44,927 nucleotides of DNA from Burkholderiales bacterium. GTDB taxonomy: Bacteria > Pseudomonadota > Gammaproteobacteria > Burkholderiales > Burkholderiaceae_C. The stretch's first letter is position 1. The number at the start of each line of letters is the position of its first letter. Made by a program: the position numbers and the translations under genes. The stretch spans positions 1 through 44,927 of the forward strand of contig CANFXR010000014.1 in the NCBI GenBank assembly GCA_947451035.1, given 5' to 3'. Of this stretch, positions 27,248 to 36,654 are shown piece after piece. The notes under the pieces were generated by a model that saw only the letters and a list, made by a program, of their open reading frames with translations, made no database searches and had not been told where the DNA came from.

Positions 27248-28609
27248 ATGCCTTCGACACTCCAACCCTCACTCACCCGTCATCAGCCCACCGGTTGCGC
27301 ATCACGGCCGCTGCGGGCACTGCGCCGCCATGCCATCGTGTCTGCGGTGGCGCTGCTCGCGGCCGGCGCCGCCTCGGCCGCCAGTTATCACGTGCGCACC
27401 GACGGCAGCGACAGCAGCTGCAACGGCTCGGCCAACGCGGCGGCGTCATCTGCGCCCAATTGCGCTTTCCAGACGATCGGAAAATCCGTCAGCACGGCTG
27501 CGGCCGGTGACACGGTGAACATCCAGGCCGGCACCTTCAGCGGCACGACCAGCTTCACCAAGTCGGGCACCGCCGCTGCGCCGATCACCTTCAAGGCGGC
27601 CGGCTCCGCGGTGATCCGTGGCAATGTATTCACCAGCGGCAACTACATCGTGCTCGACGGACTGACCATTTCCCCGCCGTCGGCGGGCGGCTATGGCGCC
27701 GTGACCCTGTCAGGCCAGAACAACGTGCTGAAAAACTGTCTGCTCACCAACTACGGCGCCAGCGCCGGAGATCAGGCCACGGCGATCATTTTCGAGAATT
27801 CCGGCGCGTACAACACGGTGGAGGGCTGCACCATCCGCGACCTCAACGACATCGACGCCTTCCACGTCAACGGTCATGACCAGACGATCCGCAACAACGT
27901 CGTGACCAACCTCAACCAGGTCAACTACGCGCTCAACCACACCGACTTCATCCAGACCTGGGGTTGGGCGGGATCGCACTCATACAACATCCTGGTCGAA
28001 GGCAACCTGGTCACCAACTCCACGGCGCAGCTGGGCAACACGGAAACCGACGGCATCGCAGACCAGCGCGACTGGACCTTCCGCAACAACGTGTTCGCCA
28101 ACGTGGGAGCCGCGCTGTTCTCGGGCCTTCCAGGTACCCGCTACTACAACAACGTGTTCTACAAGGTCGGCCGCGCGCAGGGCTATGCGCTGAGCCTGTA
28201 CACGCAGCTGAACTACAGCTCGGTGGGCGACGAGGTGGTCAACAACGTGTTCATCGACAACGGCGAGGACGTTCACTTCCAGAGCGCCAGCCTGAGTCAG
28301 ATGGGGCGCTTTTCGAACAACTACTACGCCAATGCCGACTTCTCGGCCAAGACCAACGGCGAGCAGCTCGGGAGCAGCGCGGTCAATGGCGGCAATCCGG
28401 CGTTCGTCAGCGTGTCCGGGTTCGACTTTCACCCTCTGTCCAACAGCGTGCTGATCAACCGGGGCGCAGACCTGTCCACGCTGTTCACCACCGACAAGGA
28501 CGGCAACACGCGCACCGGCGTGTGGGACATCGGCGCGTTCGAATATGGCGCCTCCAGCTCGGGCGCGATTACCCGGCCGGCCGCACCGCTGAACCTCATC
28601 GTCAAGTGA
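27248..28609 (+). CDS. Secreted right-handed parallel beta-helix protein
   Basis: The 453-residue protein has a signal peptide (residues 1 to about 45; RHAIVSAVALLAAGAASA) and then a pectate-lyase-like beta-helix. The opening YHVRTDGSDSSCNGSANA with FQTIGKSVSTAAAGDTVNIQAGTFSG is the standard first coil. Repeating asparagine-ladder coils follow (NNVLKNCLLTNYG, NTVEGCTIRDLN, QTIRNNVVTNLN, WTFRNNVFANVG), and the end DIGAFEYGA is typical. Such proteins are polysaccharide lyases, epimerases or adhesins; I cannot point to catalytic residues. The ATG at 27248 has an AGGA site; an ATG at 27191 overlapping the previous stop is an alternative. A lyase or epimerase acting on the polymer is the natural hypothesis. 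Confidence 0.87.
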   Translation: MPSTLQPSLTRHQPTGCASRPLRALRRHAIVSAVALLAAGAASAASYHVRTDGSDSSCNGSANAAASSAPNCAFQTIGKSVSTAAAGDTVNIQAGTFSGTTSFTKSGTAAAPITFKAAGSAVIRGNVFTSGNYIVLDGLTISPPSAGGYGAVTLSGQNNVLKNCLLTNYGASAGDQATAIIFENSGAYNTVEGCTIRDLNDIDAFHVNGHDQTIRNNVVTNLNQVNYALNHTDFIQTWGWAGSHSYNILVEGNLVTNSTAQLGNTETDGIADQRDWTFRNNVFANVGAALFSGLPGTRYYNNVFYKVGRAQGYALSLYTQLNYSSVGDEVVNNVFIDNGEDVHFQSASLSQMGRFSNNYYANADFSAKTNGEQLGSSAVNGGNPAFVSVSGFDFHPLSNSVLINRGADLSTLFTTDKDGNTRTGVWDIGAFEYGASSSGAITRPAAPLNLIVK

Positions 28610-28664
28610 GCAGCACGGGCGGCGGGCATCGGCACTCCAGCGGCCGATGCCCGCCGCGCCGGCG

Positions 28665-30092
28665 TCACCGCGCCACGAACAGCACATGGGCCGCCGAAGC
28701 GGCCCCGGGCAACAGCCCGCTCCATCGCCCGCGTGGCGCACATGGGGCGGGCCCCGCGCTGTAACCCATGCCGAGCACGGCAAGCCCGCCGGCCTTGAGC
28801 CAGCGACGCGTGCCCGACAGGCTGCTCAGGTTCATCTGCGTGCCTGAGAAATCCCCCATCCCCCGGAAACGCTGCTTGTTCTTCGCCAGCAGGCGACCCG
28901 CGCAGCGCCGTGCGGCACACAGGTTGGGCACGCTGCCAATGAGCACCCCCGACGGCTCGAGCAGGCCCTTGAGCCGGCGCAACAGCCCGACCGGCTCCGG
29001 CAGGTGCTGCAGCACCTCCGACAACACGATGGCGTCGAACTGCTGCCGTTGCAGCGCCCCGAAGGCACGCCCGAAATCGGGCTCGACGGTGTAGACGCCC
29101 TGATCCTGAAGCAAGCGGGCCACCACCGCGTCCAGCGGGATCGCCGTGACCTGAACCCCTCGCTGCACCAGTGCGGCTTCGGTCGCACCGCTGCCGCACC
29201 CGACGCACAGCACCCGCCGCGCGCCGGGGGGCAACAGCCTGAGCAGGTCATCGCGCAACGGCTCGTGGTAACTCTTGTCCCACAGCGACGTGGGCAGCGC
29301 CGTCTTGGTGCGAAACAGCTGGCCGGCCGGGCGCTGCGAGCGCAGCACCTCGAGCAGCGCGCCACACATCAGCTGCTGGCTGCGGCCATCGACCACGGCG
29401 CCGTCGGCATCGACCAGCCCGTTGCGATGAACGTAGGCGTCCGACAGGTGACGCAGCTCGAAATCGTTCAGATGCGACAGGCACATCACGCGCTCGAAGC
29501 CGCACTGGGTGTACGGGTCGGTGGCCGCGGAGCACAGCAAGTCGTAGCGGCCGCGGTGCGGCGCGACCAGAAAGCCGCCCGACGCGATGGCCCGTGCGAG
29601 TTGCTCGCGCGTGAGCAGGTAGCAGCCTGAATGCTCATTGCTGAGCCGCGCCAGCACGTACTCGCCCGCACGCCGCACCGACGCGGCTTCCCAGTGATAC
29701 GGCCCGTGGATGTCGGGGTAGTTCTTCTGACCGTCGGGATGCAACTCGAATCGAAGGAACCCCGGCAGCACCTCGGGCGGCAGCAACTGCACCGCCCGCA
29801 AGAAGGCCCTGATGTTCGCCTCGCTCACCAGGATGTCGTCCTCGGAGTAGATGAACAAGTCGTAGTCGCCGGCCTTGTCGGCGAACAGCTGCCTGTGCGC
29901 GAACCCGAGCGACCACGGGTCGGGTGTGGGCAGCCCCACGCGCACCTGCACGCCCGCCGGCAGCGCCTTGGGCGCCTCCGAGAGCACCACGATGTCGACG
30001 TCGAACGGCATCGACCGGTAGGCGTCGATCAGCGTGCGCACATGCGCCAGATTGCGCGTGCCGTAACAGGTGATGCCGACCAGGATCTTCAT
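28665..30092 (-). CDS. Glycosyltransferase-like / SAM-dependent methyltransferase fusion
   Basis: The protein has 475 residues in two parts. Residues 1 to about 240 resemble a GT-A type glycosyltransferase: MKILVGITCYGTRN, VDIVVLSEAP, and an acidic SEDD (83-86) where a DXD metal site would be, then HWEAASVRRAGEYVLARL. Residues about 275-475 are a class I methyltransferase with motif I VLCVGCGSG (294-302) and the later AIVLSEVLQHLPEPVGLLRRL, as in UbiG/ubiE-like enzymes. It would add a sugar and a methyl group, or transfer and cap the glycan. It is the last gene of the minus-strand operon, 119 bases after the ligase-like gene; a start at 30230 overlapping that gene is possible but less protein-like. 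Confidence 0.82.
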   Translation of the reverse strand: MKILVGITCYGTRNLAHVRTLIDAYRSMPFDVDIVVLSEAPKALPAGVQVRVGLPTPDPWSLGFAHRQLFADKAGDYDLFIYSEDDILVSEANIRAFLRAVQLLPPEVLPGFLRFELHPDGQKNYPDIHGPYHWEAASVRRAGEYVLARLSNEHSGCYLLTREQLARAIASGGFLVAPHRGRYDLLCSAATDPYTQCGFERVMCLSHLNDFELRHLSDAYVHRNGLVDADGAVVDGRSQQLMCGALLEVLRSQRPAGQLFRTKTALPTSLWDKSYHEPLRDDLLRLLPPGARRVLCVGCGSGATEAALVQRGVQVTAIPLDAVVARLLQDQGVYTVEPDFGRAFGALQRQQFDAIVLSEVLQHLPEPVGLLRRLKGLLEPSGVLIGSVPNLCAARRCAGRLLAKNKQRFRGMGDFSGTQMNLSSLSGTRRWLKAGGLAVLGMGYSAGPAPCAPRGRWSGLLPGAASAAHVLFVAR

Positions 30093-30211
30093 GGCCGAAC
30101 GAACGCCTCGCGCCGCGCCAGGGGGTGGCGCCGGGTCGGCCGGGCCGGCGCTTCCGGCACCTCGGCGAGCGGCGGATTGGCGTCGACGATGGTGGCTTGC
30201 CACCACGGCGT

Positions 30212-31570
30212 TCAGTTCCGGATCATCCATGGGTCACCTCGCGGGGCCGGGCCTGCCGGCAGGGGCTCGGGTGCGGCGCCTGCAGCGCTCTGGGTCACGC
30301 CGTAGATCACCGCAACGAGCCAGAACCACACCAGGATGGTCTGGTCGAAGTAGTTGACCGACAGGAAGGCCACGCAGTGCGTGACCAGCGACACGCCCAG
30401 ACACCAGATGAAGAATTTCCGCTCGACCGGTGCCGACGCGTCTGCCATGTATCGACCGCTGCGCTTGAAGCACGTCACGATGAGCGCGATGAACAGCAGC
30501 AACTTGAGCGCACCGCCCTTGACCCCTTCCATCACGTAGTGGTTGGTGATGTCCATCATGTTCGGGTCGGCGGCGATGACTTCTCCGGCCGGGCCCCAAT
30601 GGGCGGTGCGGATGGTGCCGAACAGCGCCCACTCATCGACATGCGACACGGCCTGGTCGATCAGCCAGGCGCGGTGCCAGCCCTCGCCTCCGATCAGCGT
30701 GCTCGCGTGGGCAAACAAGTACCACACCGGTGCGTTCATCACCAGCGCCACGGCCAGCAGCGCGAGCACACCGGCCTTGCGCATCAGCGGCAGGCCCGAG
30801 CGCCACGGCCACAGCGCCACGCCGATGAAGGCGGCCATCAGCGCCAGCAGTGCCCCGCTCGACGACGACGTGAACACGATCGCCAGCGAAGCCGCCACCG
30901 CCAGAAAAGGCAGCAGCCGGCGTTCGCGGTCCCAGGCCCACAGGCCCACGAACAGTGGTGCCGATGCGGCCCCGAAGGCGCCTGCCAGGATGGGATGGCG
31001 AAACGCACCCTGGCAGCGCAGATCGCCATGGCGGATCGCCGTCAGCTCGGGCACGCCGCCGAACACCGAGAGTTCATTCACCCCGGTCGTGCGCTCGACC
31101 AGCATCAGCCCCGCGATCAGGATGCTGACCGCCGCGAGGCAGCGCACGCTGATGACCGCGTCGTCGAAGTCCACGATGACCGAGCGCACCAGCAAGTAGC
31201 AAAAGGTCGCGTTGTAGGCATCGCCCAGCCGGTTGACGAGCAGCGCCGCGGAGGGTTCCGACAGCGAGCCCAGCACCAGCGACACGCCGACCCACGCCAT
31301 GAACAGGCTGTCAACGCCGCGCCACTGCAATCGACCCAGTTCGCCGCGCAGCACGATGCGCACCATGCCCACCAGCAACAGCACCCGAAACAGATGGAAG
31401 TTGAAGCCCGCCAGCACGATCGCCTGGCCCATCGGCATGAGGCCGAGCATCAGCAGCAACGGCGCCAGGGCCAGCCGGCGTGGCAGCACCAGCGTGAGCA
31501 CCGACAGCAGCACCAGCGCAGCGAGCGCCCACGGGTTGAGCGCCTGCGCAGCTGAAAACTCGTCGTTCAT
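30212..31570 (-). CDS. O-antigen ligase/polymerase-like membrane protein (Wzy-like)
   Basis: The 452-residue polytopic inner-membrane protein has about 10-12 hydrophobic segments, for example ALAALVLLSVLTLVLP, LLLMLGLMPMGQAIVLAGF, LLPFLAVAASLAIVFTSSSSGALLALMAAFIGVAL and VWFWLVAVIYGV. A large periplasmic loop with GGEGWHRAWLIDQAVSHVDEWALFGT matches the Wzy_C-type loop of polymerases and ligases. FTSSSSGALLAL is the usual serine-rich sequence before that loop. It would join lipid-linked repeat units in the periplasm. Polymerase or ligase cannot be told apart by sequence. The start overlaps the stop of the upstream GT2 gene by four bases. Confidence 0.85.
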   Translation of the reverse strand: MNDEFSAAQALNPWALAALVLLSVLTLVLPRRLALAPLLLMLGLMPMGQAIVLAGFNFHLFRVLLLVGMVRIVLRGELGRLQWRGVDSLFMAWVGVSLVLGSLSEPSAALLVNRLGDAYNATFCYLLVRSVIVDFDDAVISVRCLAAVSILIAGLMLVERTTGVNELSVFGGVPELTAIRHGDLRCQGAFRHPILAGAFGAASAPLFVGLWAWDRERRLLPFLAVAASLAIVFTSSSSGALLALMAAFIGVALWPWRSGLPLMRKAGVLALLAVALVMNAPVWYLFAHASTLIGGEGWHRAWLIDQAVSHVDEWALFGTIRTAHWGPAGEVIAADPNMMDITNHYVMEGVKGGALKLLLFIALIVTCFKRSGRYMADASAPVERKFFIWCLGVSLVTHCVAFLSVNYFDQTILVWFWLVAVIYGVTQSAAGAAPEPLPAGPAPRGDPWMIRN

Positions 31571-32502
31571 GCCGTGCCTTTTCCCTGGGGCTGTGTGGCG
31601 CCGGTCGCGCCCCGGCGCGCCGCCGCAGGGCCGGGCAGGCGCGCACCGGGGCGCCACAACCGCGACAGTTGCTCGCGGCGCAGGTAGGCCACCGTCGCGG
31701 CGGGCAGCACCGGCGGCCGGCCCGACACGTGCCACCACATGAAGCCGGCCAGGCGCGTCACCGCGCCCAGCACGAAGGGCTTGGACGCCATGCGCCGGGC
31801 GCACTTGAGGCCCTCGAACAGCGCATGGGTGCCGAACGACGCGTCCATCATCCCTTCGCGCCAGCGCCCGCGCCACAGCCCGCCGGCACTCGAGGTGGGC
31901 CGGTAGTGCAGCAGGTGCAGCGCGGGATCGGTGGCCACGCGCCAGCCGGCCATCTTCGCGGCGATCTGCGCCAGCCAGTCCGAGCCGCCGTATTCGAGTG
32001 GCGTGTAGCCGCCGATGGCCTCGAAGCACTCGCGCCTGAAGACCACGCTGCCGGCGGTCGCGCGTTGCGAGTTCGAGGGCCGGGAGCACCACACGCCACC
32101 GCTGCGCTCGTAGACCAGGCCGCTGGCCATGCCGAGTTGCGGATCGCGCTCGAACGCGCGCATCAGTTGCTCGTAGTAGTCGGCCTGGGCCGGCGCCTGG
32201 TCGGCGTCCTGCACCGCGATGAACTCGAACTCGCCCGCGCGTGCCAGCTCATACGCCGCTTGCAGCGCCTTGTACTGCGAGCCGAAATTGCGCCCGCCGC
32301 GCGCGCCCGATCCATGCAGCCGGATGAACGGGTGCGTGCGCGCATAGCCCTCCACGATCTCGGCGGTGCGGTCGCTCGAGCCGTCGTCGACGATGTGCCA
32401 CACCTCAGGCAGCACGCTTTGGCACAGCACCAGCTCGATGACCTCGGCGATGCAGGCTTGCTCGTCCTTGGCCGAGGTCAACAGGACATAACGGCTGTTC
32501 AT
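31567..32502 (-). CDS. Family 2 glycosyltransferase
   Basis: This is a 311-residue cytoplasmic GT-A enzyme. Visible GT2 features are YVLLTSAKDEQACIAEVIELVL, HIVDDGSSDRTAEIVEGYA with the nucleotide-sugar-binding DDGSSD, the VQDADQ metal-binding DXD at about residues 117-121, and GGYTPLEYGGSDW as acceptor-region residues. The C-terminus is basic (RRGATGATQPQGKG). The ATG at 32502 has a strong GAGGAG site; one eight codons upstream is less likely. The stop overlaps the start of the Wzy-like gene. Donor and acceptor are unknown. Confidence 0.88.
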   Translation of the reverse strand: MNSRYVLLTSAKDEQACIAEVIELVLCQSVLPEVWHIVDDGSSDRTAEIVEGYARTHPFIRLHGSGARGGRNFGSQYKALQAAYELARAGEFEFIAVQDADQAPAQADYYEQLMRAFERDPQLGMASGLVYERSGGVWCSRPSNSQRATAGSVVFRRECFEAIGGYTPLEYGGSDWLAQIAAKMAGWRVATDPALHLLHYRPTSSAGGLWRGRWREGMMDASFGTHALFEGLKCARRMASKPFVLGAVTRLAGFMWWHVSGRPPVLPAATVAYLRREQLSRLWRPGARLPGPAAARRGATGATQPQGKGTA

Positions 32503-32527
32503 CGGTGACTCCTCGGGGGTGTGCATG

Positions 32528-33520
32528 TCAGGCGCCCTGCGATCCGGCGGGCACCGGGCCCAGGGCCTGTCGTGTCTCGGGCTGCAGCAACCAGCCCAGG
32601 CAGGCCAGGCTGCGCCTGACCTTGAGCCGTCGCATCGCATCACCGGGCGCCCACAGCAGCGCGATCGAATGCCCGCACAGGCGCAGCAGCATGTGCACGC
32701 CGGTGATGAGGAGGTAGCCCCTGACGGCGCCCGCAGGGTGGTGCTTTTGCCAGTAGCGCAGATCGGCCTTGTGGCGCTCCAGGTAGAAGCGCACCGGCGC
32801 GTTCGCCGAGCTGGCACCACCATGGTGGGTGGCCACCGCATCGGGCACGAACATGACCGAACAGCCACGGTCCCAGAAGCGCCGGCACCAGTCCATGTCC
32901 TCGCCGTAGATGAAGAACGCCTCGTCAAGCAGCCCCACGCGCTCCATGGCTTCGCGCCTGACCAGCCAGAAGCAGCCCGTCAGGATGTCCACCGGCCGCT
33001 GCGAGAGCTGCGCCCAATGCCGCAGCGAATAGCCCGAGAACGCCTTGACCCGCGGGAACATCACGTCCAGCGCCAGCGCGCGGCACAGCATGTTCCACAC
33101 CCCCGGAAAGCCCCGGCACGAGCGCTGCAGCAGCCCGTCCGAGCCGAGGATCAGCGGGCCGGCCATGCCGACCTTGCGGTTGCGCTCGCAGTAGCGGATC
33201 AGCCTGTCGATGCAGCCCGCGTGCACCTCGACATCCGAATTGACGAAGCAGATGTACTGCCCGGTGCTTTGCGCCACGCCGACGTTGTTGGCGCGGGCGA
33301 AGCCGAGGTTGTCGTGATTGCGGATCAGGTTGACCTGCGGAAATTCAGCCGTCACGGCCTGCGCCGATCCGTCGGTCGATGCGTTGTCCACCACGATGAC
33401 CTCGAGCTGGTGCTGGCGCGTGCCCAGGCGTGCCAGCGAGCTCAGGCAGCGCAGAAGGTAGTCCTTCGCGTTCCAGTTGACGATGACCACGGACACCGTG
33501 ATCGGCAATGACTTCTTCAT
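32528..33520 (-). CDS. Family 2 glycosyltransferase (rhamnosyltransferase-like)
   Basis: The 330-residue enzyme has a typical N-terminal GT2 domain: VSVVIVNWNAKDYLLRCLSSL, VIVVDNASTDGSAQAV, GFARANNVG and the metal-binding FVNSDVEV. A second part has VDILTGCFWLVRREAMERVG and DEAFFIYGEDMDWCRRFW, typical of the dTDP-rhamnosyl-transferase-like branch. The last 100 residues have a hydrophobic patch (YLLITGVHMLLRLCG) that may hold it to the membrane. The ATG at 33520 is preceded by AGGAGA, so I prefer it to one six codons upstream. It lies in the middle of the minus-strand operon, 25 bases before the next gene. Confidence 0.9.
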   Translation of the reverse strand: MKKSLPITVSVVIVNWNAKDYLLRCLSSLARLGTRQHQLEVIVVDNASTDGSAQAVTAEFPQVNLIRNHDNLGFARANNVGVAQSTGQYICFVNSDVEVHAGCIDRLIRYCERNRKVGMAGPLILGSDGLLQRSCRGFPGVWNMLCRALALDVMFPRVKAFSGYSLRHWAQLSQRPVDILTGCFWLVRREAMERVGLLDEAFFIYGEDMDWCRRFWDRGCSVMFVPDAVATHHGGASSANAPVRFYLERHKADLRYWQKHHPAGAVRGYLLITGVHMLLRLCGHSIALLWAPGDAMRRLKVRRSLACLGWLLQPETRQALGPVPAGSQGA

Positions 33521-33534
33521 GTTCGGCAATCTCC

Positions 33535-34458
33535 TCATGGGTGGTCCGGCGCCGAACCCGCGGGCACGTCACCGTGCTGCGGTTGCCACGCCGGGCGCGT
33601 CAGCGAGCGCAGCCGCTTGGTCGCCAGCTGCGGCGCGTGCAGCCAGTCGTAGGCGCCGGCGAGCTTGGCGCGCAGGAAAGTGGCGTCGTCGCAGTCATTG
33701 ACCGGCACGCGCGGCAGGAACAGCGGGTCATGGCGCCGCGTGGCCACGCCGATGGCCGTGGTCACGCCGGCGCGATAGCCGTTGTGGCGCAGCACGTCGC
33801 CCAGCGCACGCACGAAGCGCGGCTGCTCCTCGGGAAACCGGTAGGGGTACGAAAACGTGCTGACCTCCAGACCGGTCAGGTCCTCGATGCGCCGCCGCGA
33901 GTCACCGATCTCGCGGCCCACGGCCTCGATCGGCAGGTTGGCGAGCTGCGGGTGGCTCACGGTGTGCGAGCCGAACTCGATGCCCTGCGCCGAGAGCTCG
34001 CGCACCTCGCCGGGCTGCAGGCACGGCTGACCGGTGATGAAGTTGCGGCCCAGATGGCCGGTGCTGAGGAACACCGTGGCCGCAAAGCCATGCTCGCGCA
34101 AGATGGGCCAGGCGACCGAGCGCACATCGGCCAGACCGTCGTCGAAGGTGATGACGACCGGACGCCGCGGCCTGACGGGCGCATCGACAGCGTGATGCAG
34201 CCGCAACGCCCCGGACAGCGTGAGCGCCTCGAAACCACCACTCTTGAGCACGCCCATCTGCTCGCGAAAGGCCGCCGGCGAGGTCACCGTGCGGTAGTAC
34301 GGGTCGCGATGGCCGTCGATGTCGATGCCTATGCCGTGGTACATCAGGATCGGGATCGCTCCGCAGCGAGCACCGTCGCGCCAGCCGGTCAGCGGCGCGG
34401 CGACCGCCAGCGTCAGCCACCGGTCGAGCCGAAAGCCGGTCGAGTCAAGCGGGCGCAT
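33535..34458 (-). CDS. Polysaccharide deacetylase (NodB/CE4 family)
   Basis: The 307-residue protein has all the CE4 motifs: the approach IPILMYHGIG, motif 1 VVITFDDGLAD with the catalytic Asp, motif 2 FGSHTVSHPQLANL with the H-S-x-x-H metal ligands, and motif 3 FSYPYRFPEEQ. Such enzymes remove N- or O-acetyl groups from polysaccharides and are common in exosortase-linked exopolysaccharide loci. No signal peptide is obvious; the N-terminus MRPLDSTGFRLDRWLTLAVAAPLTGW has a weak hydrophobic stretch, so cytoplasmic or periplasmic location is open. The start overlaps the stop of the GT8-GT4 fusion by 14 bases. Confidence 0.9.
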   Translation of the reverse strand: MRPLDSTGFRLDRWLTLAVAAPLTGWRDGARCGAIPILMYHGIGIDIDGHRDPYYRTVTSPAAFREQMGVLKSGGFEALTLSGALRLHHAVDAPVRPRRPVVITFDDGLADVRSVAWPILREHGFAATVFLSTGHLGRNFITGQPCLQPGEVRELSAQGIEFGSHTVSHPQLANLPIEAVGREIGDSRRRIEDLTGLEVSTFSYPYRFPEEQPRFVRALGDVLRHNGYRAGVTTAIGVATRRHDPLFLPRVPVNDCDDATFLRAKLAGAYDWLHAPQLATKRLRSLTRPAWQPQHGDVPAGSAPDHP

Positions 34459-36529
34459 GCAGCAGCCCTTGCACCAGTTCGAGGTAAGCGGTCTTGCGCA
34501 CGCCCCAGTGGTTGTGGCTCACGTGCTCGGTGGCGCGCGCGGCCAGTTCGGCGCCGCGCTCGCGCTGGCCGTAGGCCTCGAGCATCACCCGGGCCAGATC
34601 CTGCGCATCGCCGGGCGTGAAAAAGCGCAGCATCGAATCGTCGAAGTAGTGGCGGTCGACGCGCGTGCCGGCCACCACCAGCGGCACGCCGAGCGCCATG
34701 AACTCCATCACCTTGGTGCTGAAGGCGTCGCCGCCAAAGGCATCGTTGCGCTTGGGCACCACGCCCAGATCGGCATCGGCCATCACCAGCGCGATGTCGC
34801 GCAGCGGCAGCGGCGGGTGCAGGTGCACCGAGCGCTGCAGGCCGAGCTCGTCGATCAGTTGGCGCAGGCCGTCCCTGGCGCTGCCCTCGCCGTGGATGTG
34901 GAACTCCATCGCCGGGGCCTCGCGGTGCGCCAGCGCAAACGCCCTGATCGCGATGTCCAGGCCCTGATGCCAGTTCAGCGTGCCGGGGTACGACAGCACG
35001 AAGCGCCCGTCGACGCCGCGGCTGCGCAGCCGCGGGTGGAACACCGTCAGGTCCGGGTAGTTGATGAACGACGAGCACTTCTCGCGCTGCGTGGCGCGCT
35101 GCACGATCTTCTCCAGCCACAAGTCGTTGGCCACGATCACGTGATCGGCGAACGACGCCGACCAGCGCTCCATGCGCTGCAGGCTGCGGAAGGTCAGCGA
35201 CTCCTTGGCCACGCCGAACTTCGCGGCATAGAACTCGGGCACGATGTCGTGGATGTCGAGGATCACGCGGGCGCCCCCGAGCTTGGGAATCCAGGCTGCG
35301 AAGACCTCGAAGTCGGGCACCGAATGCACATGCACCAGGTCATAGGGGCGATTCAGATGCCGGCGGCCCAGCTCGAACATCGAGTGCACCAGGAACTGCG
35401 ACACGCGCCGCAGGTACGCCCAGCGCCCGCGCTCGTTCTTCTCGCGCCGCTGGATGCGGATCACCCGCACCCCGTGCAGCCATTCCTCGCGCGGCTGGCC
35501 CTCGCGGCGCAGGGCGATCGCATCGACTTCGGCGCCGTCTTGCGCGAGCGCCTCGGCGTAGCGCATCACCCGGCCGTCGTTCTCGTAGAACGAATAGGCC
35601 AGCATGCACACCCGCAGCGGGCGCGGTGCCGCGGCGGCGCGCACCTCGTGCGGCTTCATCAGCCGGTGCTTGAGCCGGCAGCCGATCACGATCAGCGCGT
35701 CTTTCAGGCGCTGCGCGCTCGAGCGCGCATAGCGGGTTCGCGAGCGCACCGCGTCGTAGGTCGCCGCCCACGCGCTGCGGCTGGCCGCGCGCCACGGCTT
35801 GTTGGCCGTCACGAAGTGCACGACGGCGGGGCGCTCGGGCACGGCGATCGATTCCCAGGCGATGGTGCGGTGCTGCATGAAATTCCAGCGCTCATCCAGC
35901 GCGGTCCAGCGCCCGTCGCAGGCCACATTCAAGGCGTCCTGATCGGGGAACGGTGAGTCGGGGTGCGCTTGCAAATAGCGCAATGCCTTGGCCGACAGGC
36001 CCTCATCGCGCCAGCGGCGCAGATCGATCAGCAGCACGCCGGAGTTGAAGTAGCGATGCACCCGGGGCACCTCGCGCAGTTCGTCGGCCGATCGCTGCAG
36101 GCCGTCGTCGATGTCGTCGACGACAGCGCCGAGCACGGCGCCGTGCAGCGGCGTTCGCCACAGTGGCAGCAAGCTGCCCGTGACCAGCACATCGGCATCG
36201 AGATACAGCACCCGCTCCAGCGAGGCTTCGAGCACGTCGGCCGTGAGCAGCCGCGCGCAGGCAACCCGCGAGATGTGCGCCACGGTCGATGTCGATTCAA
36301 ACCGCTCGAGGTCGACGCTGAGCCAGCGCAAGTCCACAGAACCGGCGGGCAGCGACTCGAGCACCCGCTGGCGGTGCGCCGCCGAAAAGCGGTTGGTCAT
36401 CACCCGCACATCGATGGGCCACGCACCCGGCATGGCCTCGACCACCGAGCGCAGCGTGGTCGCCAACGGCATCGCGTAGGCGTCGTCGCAGTTCAGCACC
36501 AGCGTGAGCGGATCAAAGTCAGGATCCAT
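34445..36529 (-). CDS. GT8-GT4 fusion glycosyltransferase
   Basis: This 694-residue protein carries two different glycosyltransferases. The N-terminal GT8 part (about 1-290) has LVLNCDDAYAM, the DXD motif in RVLYLDADVLVTG (DAD at 111-113), the family motif FNSGVLLIDL (161-170) and HFVTANKPW. The C-terminal GT4 part (about 300-694) is a GT-B fold with RVCMLAYSFYENDGRVMRYA, VHVHSVPDFEVFA, ILDIHDIVPEFY, LSYPGTLNWHQGLD and the nucleotide-sugar site STKVMEFMALGVPLVVAG. The two parts would add two consecutive sugars. I see no frame break at the junction, so it looks like a real fusion. It follows the separate GT4 gene by 125 bases. Confidence 0.88.
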   Translation of the reverse strand: MDPDFDPLTLVLNCDDAYAMPLATTLRSVVEAMPGAWPIDVRVMTNRFSAAHRQRVLESLPAGSVDLRWLSVDLERFESTSTVAHISRVACARLLTADVLEASLERVLYLDADVLVTGSLLPLWRTPLHGAVLGAVVDDIDDGLQRSADELREVPRVHRYFNSGVLLIDLRRWRDEGLSAKALRYLQAHPDSPFPDQDALNVACDGRWTALDERWNFMQHRTIAWESIAVPERPAVVHFVTANKPWRAASRSAWAATYDAVRSRTRYARSSAQRLKDALIVIGCRLKHRLMKPHEVRAAAAPRPLRVCMLAYSFYENDGRVMRYAEALAQDGAEVDAIALRREGQPREEWLHGVRVIRIQRREKNERGRWAYLRRVSQFLVHSMFELGRRHLNRPYDLVHVHSVPDFEVFAAWIPKLGGARVILDIHDIVPEFYAAKFGVAKESLTFRSLQRMERWSASFADHVIVANDLWLEKIVQRATQREKCSSFINYPDLTVFHPRLRSRGVDGRFVLSYPGTLNWHQGLDIAIRAFALAHREAPAMEFHIHGEGSARDGLRQLIDELGLQRSVHLHPPLPLRDIALVMADADLGVVPKRNDAFGGDAFSTKVMEFMALGVPLVVAGTRVDRHYFDDSMLRFFTPGDAQDLARVMLEAYGQRERGAELAARATEHVSHNHWGVRKTAYLELVQGLLHAPA

Positions 36530-36654
36530 GGGGAATCTTTCGGCGGGCTCGGATACAGGGCGATGTCAACGGCGGCTTGCTGCGGCGGCGGCTCAGCAGG
36601 CGACACCACCGGCGAGCTGCAAAGACCGCAGCCGGGACGGCCAGGGTCAGGCAC

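Noticed and set aside
36530-36654. A possible small gene between the GT4 and GT8-GT4 genes
   Set aside because: The short frames in this 125-base gap have no ribosome site or protein-like character.
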